64,000 bases of DNA from Oryzobacter telluris (GTDB taxonomy: Bacteria; Actinomycetota; Actinomycetes; Actinomycetales; Dermatophilaceae), in assembly GCF_043099285.1 (NCBI RefSeq), contig NZ_CP170723.1, positions 3,782,001 through 3,846,000 on the forward strand, written 5' to 3'. The position numbers and the translations under genes were made by a program. Positions within the stretch are counted from its first letter, which is position 1, and every line of letters starts with the position of its first letter. This document shows, piece after piece, positions 33,181-42,104 of this stretch. Below the pieces are notes generated by a model. That model made no database searches and had not been told where the DNA came from. It worked only from the letters and a program-made list of their open reading frames with translations.

Positions 33181-35127
33181 GGTCGCGGCCTCCGCCACCC
33201 CGGCGTCGCCGCCGCCCGTGAGACGTTCCGGGCCCCGCGCCGGCGGGTGGAGGTCCTCCTCGGTCCAGTCGGGGCGGCGCGCGTCGTCGGAGGCCGAGGA
33301 GAGCACGAGGGTCGGGAGCACGGTGAACGGCTCCTCGATGAGCCGCGGCACCGGGAGCGCCTCGGCCGGCACCGGGATGCGCGTGGGGCGGCCGCGCGAC
33401 GTCGGCACGGCGGCCGGGGAGATCTCGTACTCGCGCACCAGCTCCTCGGTCACCACGGGGTACACGGTGAGCGCACCGGACGGGTCGAGGCGGATCCGGA
33501 GGAAGCCCTTCCCCTCCTCGACGGCCTGGCCCATCATCGCCCACGAGTTCAGGCCGCGGCTCTTGAAGACGACGATCCACACGCCGAGCGCGGTGGCGCC
33601 CAACGTCCCGCCGATGACGGCGACCCCGATGACGACCGCGAGGAACTTCGGCCACGGGCCCAGGGCCGACGCGTTGCCGGGCAGCAGGGCGAGCCCCACG
33701 AAGCAGGCGCACGCGACGAGAGTCTGGCTGAGGGTCAGCACGAGGGCGCTCACCGACATCAGGGGAGGTCGCCCGCGCAGCTTCGGCAGCAGGGAGATGA
33801 CGACGAGGATCCCGATGAGCGCGAGCAGCCCGCCGCCGAACGTGAACAGCTTGCGCGGCCCGGCCGAGAGGTACGCGTCGACGATCCGGACGTTGCCACT
33901 GACGCCCACGCCCTGCCAGAACCCCAGGAGGATGACGAGGAAGATCACGACGTGCGCGACGGCGAAGAAGCTGAGCACCCCGGGGTTGCGGCGCAGGATC
34001 CACTCCTTGCGCCACGGCAGGCCGAGGCGGGCGACCGTGGCGGCGGAGTCCTCGACGGCCGGGTAGGTCGCACCCTGCCGGACGAAGTCGGCCTCGCCGT
34101 CCCCCTCGCGCCAGCTCCGCGAGTCCTCGGGGAGCAGCTTGAGCCGCTCGGCCAGGCCGTGCGTGACGTCGAGGTACGCCCCGCCGAGGCCGCACGTCAC
34201 CATCTGCCGGGCGGAGCCGGGGGGTGCGTCAGGGACGTCGACCTCCTCGGCGTAGCGCATGTAGTGGTGCTTGTCGCCGCTGAGCCAGAGCCGGGCCTGC
34301 GCGCCGGTCGACTCGCGGTCGGTGGTTCCGGGGATCCGGCGGCTCGCGATGAAGTTGCGCTCGAACCACTCGAGCCCGTTGAAGGCGTCCGGGTTGCCGG
34401 AGGACGCCATCAGCCACGCCGGGGTCGCGGCGCAGACGATGACGCTGTCGCCCTCCTGGAGGTTGGCGGTGAGGGTCTGCTCGAAGTAGGTGAGCTGCGG
34501 GTCGTCGAAGTAGGAGTCGAGCTGGCTGTCGAGCCCGATGAGCCACCAGCCGTGGGGCAGGCGCGCGGTGAAGTAGCTGCGCTTCTGCTCGGTGCGCCAG
34601 CCGCCGATGGAGCGGCCCTGGGTGAACAGGCGCAGGAACGCGGTGAGCCCGTCGTACCAGTCGTGGTTGCCGGGGAGCACGAGCATGAGCGGCTGCGGGT
34701 CGGCCGAGGGCATCGCGGCGCGGAACGGCCCGACGAAGCGGTCGTCGTACGCCCGCGACGACGCGGTCGGGTACACCTGGTCGCCGCCGAGGACGAGGAG
34801 GTCGCCGCGGGGCAGGGTGGCCGCGACCCCCTCCACCTCCAGCGTCGGCTGCCCGAGCAGGGCGGCGACGGTGTAGGTGGCGTCGAACCCGTCGCCCGTG
34901 TCGGCGGTGTAGTCGAGCCAGAGCCCGCCGTCCGGGTTCGCCACGACCTCCACGACGTCGGCCTCGAAGACCTTCTGCAGCTCGCGCTTGTCGGCGTAGT
35001 TGCCGAAGATCTCCGAGAGCAGCGAGCTGCCGTACGTCCTCAGCTCGCTCGGCGACAGCCAGCGCACCGCGTCCTTGGCCTCGAAGTTGAGCACCGAGTA
35101 GTGCTCGGCCAGCTCGTGACGCTTCAC
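33178..35127 (-). CDS. Metallophosphoesterase with C-terminal membrane helices
   Basis: A 649-residue protein. The N-terminal half is a calcineurin-type phosphoesterase: first metal motif in DYTADTGDGFDATY, then VLGGDQVYPTAS, LVLPGNHDWYDGL and the late LSGDKHHYMRYAE. About four membrane helices follow (residues roughly 380-540), then a cytoplasmic tail rich in Pro and Glu. GTG 35127 overlaps the GMC stop. The catalytic domain has no signal peptide, so it faces the cytoplasm or is threaded by the later helices. Substrate unknown; its tie to the GMC enzyme suggests a lipid phosphate, which is inference. Confidence 0.87.
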   Translation of the reverse strand: MKRHELAEHYSVLNFEAKDAVRWLSPSELRTYGSSLLSEIFGNYADKRELQKVFEADVVEVVANPDGGLWLDYTADTGDGFDATYTVAALLGQPTLEVEGVAATLPRGDLLVLGGDQVYPTASSRAYDDRFVGPFRAAMPSADPQPLMLVLPGNHDWYDGLTAFLRLFTQGRSIGGWRTEQKRSYFTARLPHGWWLIGLDSQLDSYFDDPQLTYFEQTLTANLQEGDSVIVCAATPAWLMASSGNPDAFNGLEWFERNFIASRRIPGTTDRESTGAQARLWLSGDKHHYMRYAEEVDVPDAPPGSARQMVTCGLGGAYLDVTHGLAERLKLLPEDSRSWREGDGEADFVRQGATYPAVEDSAATVARLGLPWRKEWILRRNPGVLSFFAVAHVVIFLVILLGFWQGVGVSGNVRIVDAYLSAGPRKLFTFGGGLLALIGILVVISLLPKLRGRPPLMSVSALVLTLSQTLVACACFVGLALLPGNASALGPWPKFLAVVIGVAVIGGTLGATALGVWIVVFKSRGLNSWAMMGQAVEEGKGFLRIRLDPSGALTVYPVVTEELVREYEISPAAVPTSRGRPTRIPVPAEALPVPRLIEEPFTVLPTLVLSSASDDARRPDWTEEDLHPPARGPERLTGGGDAGVAEAAT

Positions 35128-37604
35128 GGGCGGTCCCCCTCGTTCCTCGGCACCATGGATCCGTACACGGCCCAGAGCTGCCCGAGGAACAGCGAGCCGA
35201 AGCTGTCGACCGTGCGCACCGGGTCCCCGCCCCACGTGCGGAACGTCGTGAGCTGGCGCAGGAAGTCGGGCACGTGGATCGTCACGATGCCCGAGGCCAC
35301 CGTGCGGCCCTCGTCGGTGCCCGGCGGCTCGTGCCCCTCGCGGACGGTGACGAACAGGGTCGAGGTGTCGCGCCACAGGTCCAGGCCCGCCTCGTCGCGC
35401 ACCTGCTTCACGCCCGTGAACGTCATGGGGTTGCCGCCGGGGCCGGTGAGCCACAGGCGGTAGAGCATCTGCCGGGCGTCGGGGTCGTCGGCCTCGGTGA
35501 ACAGGTTGAACCACCCCTGCTCGACCTCCAGGTGGCCTCCGAGCAGGCCGCACTCGACGTGGCCGATCGCCGACCCCTCGTGCCCGCGGTCGGTGACGAA
35601 GCGGTCGACGTCGTCGACCGAGATGGTCAGCTCGAACTCCAGGCGCTCACGGTGGTGGCGGCCGCGTTCGTAGGCGGTGCGGGGGTCGTCCTCACCGAGC
35701 GCCGCGAACCCCTTCATCCACTCGGTGAACCGGATGCCGTTGACCGCAGCGCCCGGTTCGGCTGCGGCGGCGGCCGACACGGCGGCGGCGGTCACGGCCT
35801 CCACCGCCTCCACGGCCTCGGCGGCGGCGTCCTCCAGCGCCTCGACCTTCTCCACCGCCTCCGCGGTCGCCTGCTCCAGAGCCGCGACCTCCGGGGGGAG
35901 CGCGACGGCCGCTGCCCGGGGCGACTCCCCGGCCTCGAGGAGGTGGGTGCAGGCGCGGTCGGAGACGGCGGCGATGGTCAGGGACGGGTTGGGGCCGACG
36001 GGTCCGGGCAGCAGCGCGCCGTCGAGGACGTAGAGACCCGGGTGTCCGAACACCTCGCCGTACTGGTCGCAGACGCCCGTGCGCGGGTCGGTGGACATGG
36101 GCGCCCCGCCGAGCGGGTGCACGGTGATGACGCGCCGCGCCCACCACAGCGGGTTGTCGTAGAACGCGCCGCCGAGCTCGGCGGCGATCCGGCGCATCGT
36201 GTCGCGGACGCCCTGGAAGAAGTCGGTGGAGGTCTCGGTGGTCCAGGTGACGCCGAGCCGCCCGTCGCCGTCGAGGCGCAGGACGCCGTCGGGGACGTCG
36301 CGGCCCATGCCGAGCAGGGGCAGGGACGAGCTGGTGAGGCGGCCGTCACCGAGGAGGGAGGCGAGGTCGCCGCCGATGACCGAGTCGCCCCGCTCGGCGA
36401 CCTCGTTGGCCACCCGCTCCACGGCGAAGCGTGCGGCCCTCGAGATCAGGCCCGCACCCTGCACCGTCTCGGCGAGCCAGGCCCCGAAGGAGGGGTAGCC
36501 GGCGTCCTGCACGTAGTGACCGCGCCCGACGGACCCGTCGCCGTCCACGGTGTCCCCCACCCGGATCGCGCTCGTGATGACGGGGCCCTGGTTGGCGTCG
36601 AGGTCACGTCCGGCGCCGTGCTTGGCCGCCCCGAGGACGAAGCCGAGGAGGTCCCCGTTGCCCGAGAAGCGGCTGCCCAAGGCCTTGCCCAGCCCGGGGA
36701 GGGCGGCGCGGTTGCGGAGCAGGAGGTAGCCCGTGCCGAACGTCCCGGCCGCGAGGACGAGGCGCTCGCAGCGGATGGTGCGGACCGGCAGGTCGACGGC
36801 CGGCTCGCCGTCGGCGCCGGTGTGGATGACGTAGGTGACCTCGTACCCGCCGCCGGTGAGCGGCCGGAACCCCTTGACCTCGTGGCGGACCCGCAGGTCG
36901 GCGCCCTGGTGCTTCGCGGCCGAGAGGTACGTGTGGTCGAGGGTGTTCTTGGCCCCGTCGTTGCAGCCGAGGTCGCACTCGCCGCACAGGCGACAGGTGG
37001 CCCGCGGCATCCCGTGGAGGTTGCCGTACCCGGGGGTCTCGATCTCGCCGAGGCGCACGGGGGGTTCGCCCCGGCGGCGGGAGAAGCTGACCGCCAGGGG
37101 TGGCAGCTGGAGGGCGAGCCCGGCGCCCTGGGCGGCCTCGCGCATCGCCGCGGTCTTCGGGGTGTCCGGGTAGGGGTAGGGCGAGGTGCCGATCATGTCC
37201 TCGACGACGTCGTAGTGCGGTTCGAGGTCGGCGCGGCTCACCGGCCACTCCTCGTACCCGCCCCCGGGCAACGGGTCCTCGTGGACGAACCACGACTCGT
37301 CCTTCCGCAGCAGGACGTTGGCGTAGATGAGGGAGCCGCCGCCCAGGCCGCTGGAGACCACGCCGTCGAGGCCGTCGAAGCTCCAGAGGTCGAACAGGCC
37401 GTGCCGCCCCACCGCCGGCTCCCAGAAGTTGCGCCCCATGCCGCTCGGTGTCCGGGGGAAGCTGCCCGGGGGGTAGGCGCGCCCGCGCTCGAGGACGACG
37501 ACCGACCGTCCCGCCTCGGCCAGCCGGTAGGCCGCGACCGACCCACCGAAGCCGGAGCCCACGACGACGACGTCGACGTGCTCGGTGGTGGCGCTCTGCA
37601 GCAT
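35124..37604 (-). CDS. GMC oxidoreductase (cholesterol-oxidase-like) with C-terminal accessory domain
   Basis: An 826-residue protein. The FAD site is VVVVGSGFGGSVAAYRLAEAG at the N-terminus; GLGGGSLIYANVLLR near residue 86 is the second FAD motif. C204, C207, C210 and C214 form CxxCxxCxxxC, which looks like iron-sulfur ligands. The catalytic end has ITVHPLGGAPMSTDP and GPVGPNPSLTIAAVSDRA. An Ala/Glu-rich coiled coil (about 560-610) joins a C-terminal domain (626-826) that is also found at the N-terminus of the divergent alpha/beta hydrolase. ATG 37604 starts the nucleotide fold; upstream open frame is not family sequence. A sterol or other alcohol substrate is inferred. Confidence 0.9.
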   Translation of the reverse strand: MLQSATTEHVDVVVVGSGFGGSVAAYRLAEAGRSVVVLERGRAYPPGSFPRTPSGMGRNFWEPAVGRHGLFDLWSFDGLDGVVSSGLGGGSLIYANVLLRKDESWFVHEDPLPGGGYEEWPVSRADLEPHYDVVEDMIGTSPYPYPDTPKTAAMREAAQGAGLALQLPPLAVSFSRRRGEPPVRLGEIETPGYGNLHGMPRATCRLCGECDLGCNDGAKNTLDHTYLSAAKHQGADLRVRHEVKGFRPLTGGGYEVTYVIHTGADGEPAVDLPVRTIRCERLVLAAGTFGTGYLLLRNRAALPGLGKALGSRFSGNGDLLGFVLGAAKHGAGRDLDANQGPVITSAIRVGDTVDGDGSVGRGHYVQDAGYPSFGAWLAETVQGAGLISRAARFAVERVANEVAERGDSVIGGDLASLLGDGRLTSSSLPLLGMGRDVPDGVLRLDGDGRLGVTWTTETSTDFFQGVRDTMRRIAAELGGAFYDNPLWWARRVITVHPLGGAPMSTDPRTGVCDQYGEVFGHPGLYVLDGALLPGPVGPNPSLTIAAVSDRACTHLLEAGESPRAAAVALPPEVAALEQATAEAVEKVEALEDAAAEAVEAVEAVTAAAVSAAAAAEPGAAVNGIRFTEWMKGFAALGEDDPRTAYERGRHHRERLEFELTISVDDVDRFVTDRGHEGSAIGHVECGLLGGHLEVEQGWFNLFTEADDPDARQMLYRLWLTGPGGNPMTFTGVKQVRDEAGLDLWRDTSTLFVTVREGHEPPGTDEGRTVASGIVTIHVPDFLRQLTTFRTWGGDPVRTVDSFGSLFLGQLWAVYGSMVPRNEGDRP

Positions 37605-37854
37605 GGGCTCAACTCCGCTCCGCGGGAACACACATCGGCGTGGCCGCCGGCCCGAGGCACCCTCCCGGCCGTGGTCCGCCGTCCTCAGTGTGGAGGGTCG
37701 CGGGGGTCCTCCGCCATGGGTGATCCAAAGTCTCCCGAGCCTGTTCCCCCCGGCGGCAAACGTCGATACGCTCGCCGGAGAGGCCGCCTGGACCGGCTCA
37801 GGCGACCCTGTCTCGCCGCCCTGGCCATGCCACGGCGCACGACGGGTGGTGTCC

Positions 37855-39570
37855 ATGAGCGGTTCCGGCCCCGGGGTCGAGACCCGGGGGTCCTTGGGGG
37901 GTCCCGGGGTCGAGTTCACCGAGACGATGCGCGGGTTCGCGTCGACGACGGTGACCGACGACTACCGCTCGGGGGCCGAACAGGGCGAGCGCGACGGCTC
38001 GGTCCTCGACTTCACCGTCACCGTCACGGCCGACGACGCCCGACGCCTCGTCGACGAGCCTGAGCACCAGGGGCGGATCAACGGCACCGTCACCGCACCA
38101 GCCCTGTCCCCCAACCCGATTCGCGTCAGCGACGGTCGGTTCAACCTCCTCGTCCGCGACTCGGGAACGGCCCGTGGGCGGCGGATGCTCTACGCGATGC
38201 CGATGGTCACCGACGAGGGCCGCCACCTCCACCTCGACGGGTACAAGCAGATCGAGGACGACGGCGGGCTCGACCTCTGGGCCGACACGACGACCCTCTA
38301 CGTCACGGTCCGCGAGGGCGACGCGCACGGCGACGTGGTCGCGCGCGGGATCCTCACCATCCACCCGGCCGACTTCGCCAGGCAGCTCACGACGATGAAG
38401 GCGGTCGGGGCCGACGGTCCGCTCGACCACCTCGCCGCGATGACGCGCTTCGGCCGCTACTTCGCCGGCTCCCTCAACGAGGTCTTCGGCGGGGTGTTCG
38501 CCCACCAGAGCCCGTTCAGCCCTGACGCGCCCCCGCGGGTGCGGCGCCAGCTGCGCTGTGGCACACCGGAGGTGCACGACTTCCGCACGGAGGACGGGGT
38601 GGGCCTGCGGCTCACGCGGTTCCGAGGGGGCGACAAGGGCCCGGTGCTCCTCTCGCCGGGGTTCGGCACGTCCTCGCTCGCCTACCTCCTCGACACGACG
38701 GAGACGAACTTCCCCGAGTACCTGGTCGAGCAGGGCTACGACGTGTGGATCCTCGACTACCGGGCGAGCCCTGCCCTGCCGTCGGCGTCGACCCAGTTCA
38801 CCCTCGACGACATCGCCCGGTACGACTACCCGGCGGCCGTCGCCACGGTGCGTGAGGTGACCGGCGCCGAGACCGTGCAGGTCGTGGCCCACTGCATCGG
38901 GTCGGTGACCCTGCTCATGGCCCTGGCCCTGGGGCTGAAGGGTGTCCGGCACGCGGTGTCGTCGGTCGTGACGTTCCACCCCCGCTCGGGGACGGTGAAC
39001 GCACTGCGGTCGGGCATCCACGCGGCCGACGCGCTCCAGGCCCTGGGGGTCGACACGCTGACCACCGACGTCGACCGCGACCCGTCGTGGGCCGAGCGGC
39101 TGTACGACGCTGCGCTGCACCTGTACCCGGCAGGTGAGGAGCAGTGCGGCCTGCCGTTCTGCCGCCGGGTGATGTTCACCTACGGCGAGGTGTACGACCA
39201 CGACCAGCTCAACGACGCGACGCACCGCCACCTCCACGAGGCGTTCGGGGTCGCGAACATGACGACCTTCAAGCAGATCACCCTCGCCCTGCGCACCGGC
39301 CACGTCGTCGCGGCCGACGGCTCCGACGACTACGTCACGGCGCTGGGGAACCTCGCGCTGCCCATCACCTTTCTCCACGGCGAGAACAACCGGCTCTTCC
39401 TCCCCGAGGGCAGCCGGCTCACCTACGAGGCACTGCGCGAGGCGAACGACCCCGACCTCTACACGCGCCACGTCATCCCCGGGTACGCGCACATGGACCT
39501 GTTCATCGGCAAGGACGCCGCCCGCGACGTGTACCCGGTGATCACCGCCGAGCTCGACCGCCACGCCTGA
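37855..39570 (+). CDS. Alpha/beta hydrolase with N-terminal accessory domain and Cys nucleophile elbow
   Basis: A 571-residue protein. Residues about 21-212 repeat the accessory domain of the GMC enzyme (FTETMRGFAS; GLDLWADTTTLYVTVREG; ARGILTIHPADFARQLTT). The hydrolase fold follows: LLSPGFGTSSLAYL, DVWILDYRASPALPS, the elbow VQVVAHCIGSV, ITFLHGENNRLFLPEGS and a late His in GYAHMDLFIG. The nucleophile position is Cys347, not Ser, as in PHA synthases. No signal peptide. It begins a three-gene run and is divergent from the GMC gene across 250 bp. It could be a lipase/acyltransferase working on the same sterol or lipid as the GMC enzyme. Confidence 0.87.
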   Translation: MSGSGPGVETRGSLGGPGVEFTETMRGFASTTVTDDYRSGAEQGERDGSVLDFTVTVTADDARRLVDEPEHQGRINGTVTAPALSPNPIRVSDGRFNLLVRDSGTARGRRMLYAMPMVTDEGRHLHLDGYKQIEDDGGLDLWADTTTLYVTVREGDAHGDVVARGILTIHPADFARQLTTMKAVGADGPLDHLAAMTRFGRYFAGSLNEVFGGVFAHQSPFSPDAPPRVRRQLRCGTPEVHDFRTEDGVGLRLTRFRGGDKGPVLLSPGFGTSSLAYLLDTTETNFPEYLVEQGYDVWILDYRASPALPSASTQFTLDDIARYDYPAAVATVREVTGAETVQVVAHCIGSVTLLMALALGLKGVRHAVSSVVTFHPRSGTVNALRSGIHAADALQALGVDTLTTDVDRDPSWAERLYDAALHLYPAGEEQCGLPFCRRVMFTYGEVYDHDQLNDATHRHLHEAFGVANMTTFKQITLALRTGHVVAADGSDDYVTALGNLALPITFLHGENNRLFLPEGSRLTYEALREANDPDLYTRHVIPGYAHMDLFIGKDAARDVYPVITAELDRHA

Positions 39571-39613
39571 CCGCCCGACCCGCCCCGCTCCACCCGACCA
39601 CCAGGGAGTGCGC

Positions 39614-41077
39614 ATGACCGACCACGCCGAGGTCCTCTCCGAGCCCGCCCCCGACGACGGTCACGGGCACTCCCCGCTCAAGGACCTCTTCGAGTACCCC
39701 CTGATGTCGGCGCTCACCCAGCGGCGCACCCGGCGCATCCCGCGCGGTCAGTCGGTGGACGCCGGGCCGCTCAGCCACGAGAGCACCAACGACCCCGCGC
39801 CGCTGACGCCGCTCGAGGAGGCCCTCCTCATCACCTGCATCACCGGGATCACGGGGATCACCACGCACGACGGGCCGCTGACCAAGCAGAACGGGAAGCC
39901 CGAGCTCGGGACGCCCTTCCTCCACGTGCTGGCGCGCACCGGCAGCAGCGCCGACAACTGCCAGGCGACGTCGTTCTTCATGATCAACGACGACGGCATC
40001 TTCCTGCTGCGCCACCCGACCGGCTCCGACGCCCTGGAGATGTACAACTCCCGCCCGCGCGACTGGTCGACATGGACCGAGGCCGACTGGCTCGACGCCG
40101 CCGAACGGTGCAAGGTGCGCGTCTCCACCCGCCGGGTCGAGTTCCCGCGCGAGTGGCCGTACTACCTCGGCTGGAACGCGCAGGCGTCGAACACCCCCGG
40201 CACCACGCTGTTCTTCCCCGTCGTCGACTGCACCTGGCAGTACATCAACGCGCTGCTCATCCTCGCGAGCGAGCCCGACGGCAAGCGCTCGATGCTCATC
40301 GACGACTGGCGGACCTTCAAGCCCAGCGGCGCCGTGGAGTGGGCGGCCAAGATCGGTGGCGCGCTGCACCTCACCGAGAAGATCCCGTACCAGCCGATCG
40401 GCGGGTTGAAGTACGTCCGTGAGGGGTTCGTCAGCAAGGACAACGTCGCCCCGCTCGGGTTCGGCCACACGCTGCGCACCGACTACGAGGCGTTCTTCTA
40501 CTTCCAGAACCTCATGCTGCTCGGCCAGGCGATGGGGCTGGGCGGCTGGATCCACGGCGCGGTGTTCACGCCGTACATCTGGCAGACCGACCCGGCGAAG
40601 GGCTGGTACGGACTGGGCTTCCGGCTCGACGACGCCAAGGAGCTCTCGCCGTGGGCGCCGGTCCCGGCGTCGCAGCCGAACCCGGTCGGCATCGACGGCA
40701 TCCTCGAGGGGCTGTGCCCGCCGTACGTGTCGTCGATGGACGAGGCGGTCGACCGTGTCATCGAGGCCAAGTACGGCGCCACCGGCACGGCCTACGGCAA
40801 CGAGAAGGTCTGGTCGAGCCCGTACCGGTCGGCCGAGGACGCCAAGTCGTACGTCGACCAGGGAACCCGGTTCGGGCCCAAGCAGGTCCAGTACGTCAAG
40901 GACGCGTGCACCTACCTCTACGAGACCTACGGCCGTTTCCCCGCCCACGTCGACGCGTTCTACTCACCCGGGATGTGGCTGCAGTTCTCGCACCTGGAGA
41001 TGGAGTACTACGACCGCTTCTTCGACCCCTCGCAGTACACCCGCCAGGCCGCCCACGACGGCCTCTGGCACCCCTGA
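39614..41077 (+). CDS. Unrecognised 487-residue protein of the GMC/hydrolase locus
   Basis: I do not recognise the family. There is no signal peptide and no membrane helix. Early is TPLEEALLITCITGITGITTHDG, a pattern that slightly recalls nitroreductase-like folds, then NGKPELGTPFLHVLARTGSSADN, and many aromatic residues in the second half (YYDRFFDPSQY near the end). Cys residues are scattered without a metal motif. AGGGAG stands 6 nt before ATG 39614. It lies 43 nt after the alpha/beta hydrolase and 28 nt before a small gene, so it belongs to that operon and perhaps to the same pathway. Confidence 0.85.
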   Translation: MTDHAEVLSEPAPDDGHGHSPLKDLFEYPLMSALTQRRTRRIPRGQSVDAGPLSHESTNDPAPLTPLEEALLITCITGITGITTHDGPLTKQNGKPELGTPFLHVLARTGSSADNCQATSFFMINDDGIFLLRHPTGSDALEMYNSRPRDWSTWTEADWLDAAERCKVRVSTRRVEFPREWPYYLGWNAQASNTPGTTLFFPVVDCTWQYINALLILASEPDGKRSMLIDDWRTFKPSGAVEWAAKIGGALHLTEKIPYQPIGGLKYVREGFVSKDNVAPLGFGHTLRTDYEAFFYFQNLMLLGQAMGLGGWIHGAVFTPYIWQTDPAKGWYGLGFRLDDAKELSPWAPVPASQPNPVGIDGILEGLCPPYVSSMDEAVDRVIEAKYGATGTAYGNEKVWSSPYRSAEDAKSYVDQGTRFGPKQVQYVKDACTYLYETYGRFPAHVDAFYSPGMWLQFSHLEMEYYDRFFDPSQYTRQAAHDGLWHP

Positions 41078-41105
41078 CCCCACCTCTTCGACGACGGGAG
41101 CGTCC

Positions 41106-41279
41106 GTGCAGCGTCTCTTCTCCGGCCTGCGCCGGGCCGGCCGATGGGTGGGCGCGCGCCTGTCCCGGGTCGTCGCCGACAGCCCACCGTCGCGTCGCCC
41201 GCCGGGGAGCAACGACATCCCGAACAGCAACGGGGAGGGCGGCCGCGTCATCTCCAGCGGCGACTCGTCCTCCTCGTAG
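41106..41279 (+). CDS. 57-residue basic/Ser-rich peptide
   Basis: GTG 41106 with GGGAG 6 nt upstream opens 57 codons. The first half is an amphipathic Arg-rich helix (VQRLFSGLRRAGRWVGARLS), the second half is disordered and ends in Ser-Ser-Ser-Ser. It follows the 487-residue gene by 28 nt. It could be a small membrane-surface partner. The call rests on ribosome site and spacing only. Confidence 0.5.
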   Translation: MQRLFSGLRRAGRWVGARLSRVVADSPPSRRPPGSNDIPNSNGEGGRVISSGDSSSS

Positions 41280-41306
41280 CCGCTGACCAATGCCTCCGGG
41301 TCGGGG

Positions 41307-41897
41307 TCACCGCAGGACGGGGTAGCGCAGGTGGGTGACGCCGACGCCCTGCACCACCACGGGGTCGCCGAGGACGGCCGGCGTGGCGGTGAGGTGGTCG
41401 AGGAGCCGGACGCCGGAGCCCAGGAGCACTGCCGCGAGGTCGACGTGGAGCTCGTCGAGCAGGCCCGCGTTGAGGCACTGCTGGATGGTGTCGGCGCCGT
41501 GGAGCGCGACGGCCTTCCCACCCGCGGCCTCCGTGGCCTGCGCCACGGCGCTCTCGATGCCGTCGGTGACGAAGTGGATCGTCGAGTCGGGACGCGACCA
41601 CCCGTCCGGAGCGTCGTGGGTGAGGACGAAGGCCGGGCCCCAGGCGTGGTTCCCGCCCCAGCCCTGTGCGGCGTCGAAGGTGCGGCGGCCGGTGATGATG
41701 GCGCCCAGCTGCGAGGTGAGCTCGTGCCAGTGCGCGGCGCTGCCCTCGGACATGCGGAACGTCATCGGGTCCGAACCCCCGGTGTGGATCTCGACGTCGC
41801 CGGCGCCGTACCAGTCGAACACCTCCGCCACCCCACCCTCGGGATCGGCGACGAAGCCGTCGAGCGACATGGACATGATGGCGATGGTCTTCGACAT
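41307..41897 (-). CDS. Dihydrofolate-reductase/RibD-like NADPH reductase
   Basis: A 196-residue protein of the RibD C-terminal/DHFR superfamily, starting MSKTIAIMSMSLDGFVA, with IITGRRTFDAAQGWGG, AFVLTHDAPDGW, ALHGADTIQQCLNAGLLDELHVDLAAVLLGSGVRLLD. These stand-alone proteins are probably NADPH-dependent reductases of unknown substrate; they replace neither FolA nor RibD. AAGGAA precedes ATG 41897. Single gene. Confidence 0.92.
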   Translation of the reverse strand: MSKTIAIMSMSLDGFVADPEGGVAEVFDWYGAGDVEIHTGGSDPMTFRMSEGSAAHWHELTSQLGAIITGRRTFDAAQGWGGNHAWGPAFVLTHDAPDGWSRPDSTIHFVTDGIESAVAQATEAAGGKAVALHGADTIQQCLNAGLLDELHVDLAAVLLGSGVRLLDHLTATPAVLGDPVVVQGVGVTHLRYPVLR

Positions 41898-42013
41898 GGT
41901 GGGTTCCTTCCCCTCGGGACACAGGACGCGAGGCGGCATCCGGGCCGCTCTCATCTTCACGACGAACGCCCCGGCCCGGATGCGACAGCGTCCGGGCAGA
42001 AATCCCCGGATGT

Positions 42014-42087
42014 CACGGGGATGACGCGCAAACCCTGCGATGGCGCGGGTACAGCTGCGTCATCGCGGGACTTCTGCGTCATCCGTG
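42014..42087. repeat. Cluster of GATGACGC inverted and direct repeats
   Basis: CACGGGGATGACGC (42014-42027) pairs with GCGTCATCCGTG (42076-42087), with a 2-nt bulge. A third copy of the core, GCGTCATC at 42057-42064, gives an alternative pairing. CTGCGTCATC is repeated directly. It lies between the starts and ends of the DHFR-like and VanY-like genes, both on the minus strand, and may be the VanY terminator and/or a repeat element. Confidence 0.55.
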
Positions 42088-42104
42088 GGTCGGCACCCGG
42101 GGGC

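Noticed and set aside
35274..38063. Plus-strand open frame of over 900 codons opposite the GMC gene
   Set aside because: Low-complexity shadow of the GMC coding sequence; the true genes are divergent at 37604 and 37855.
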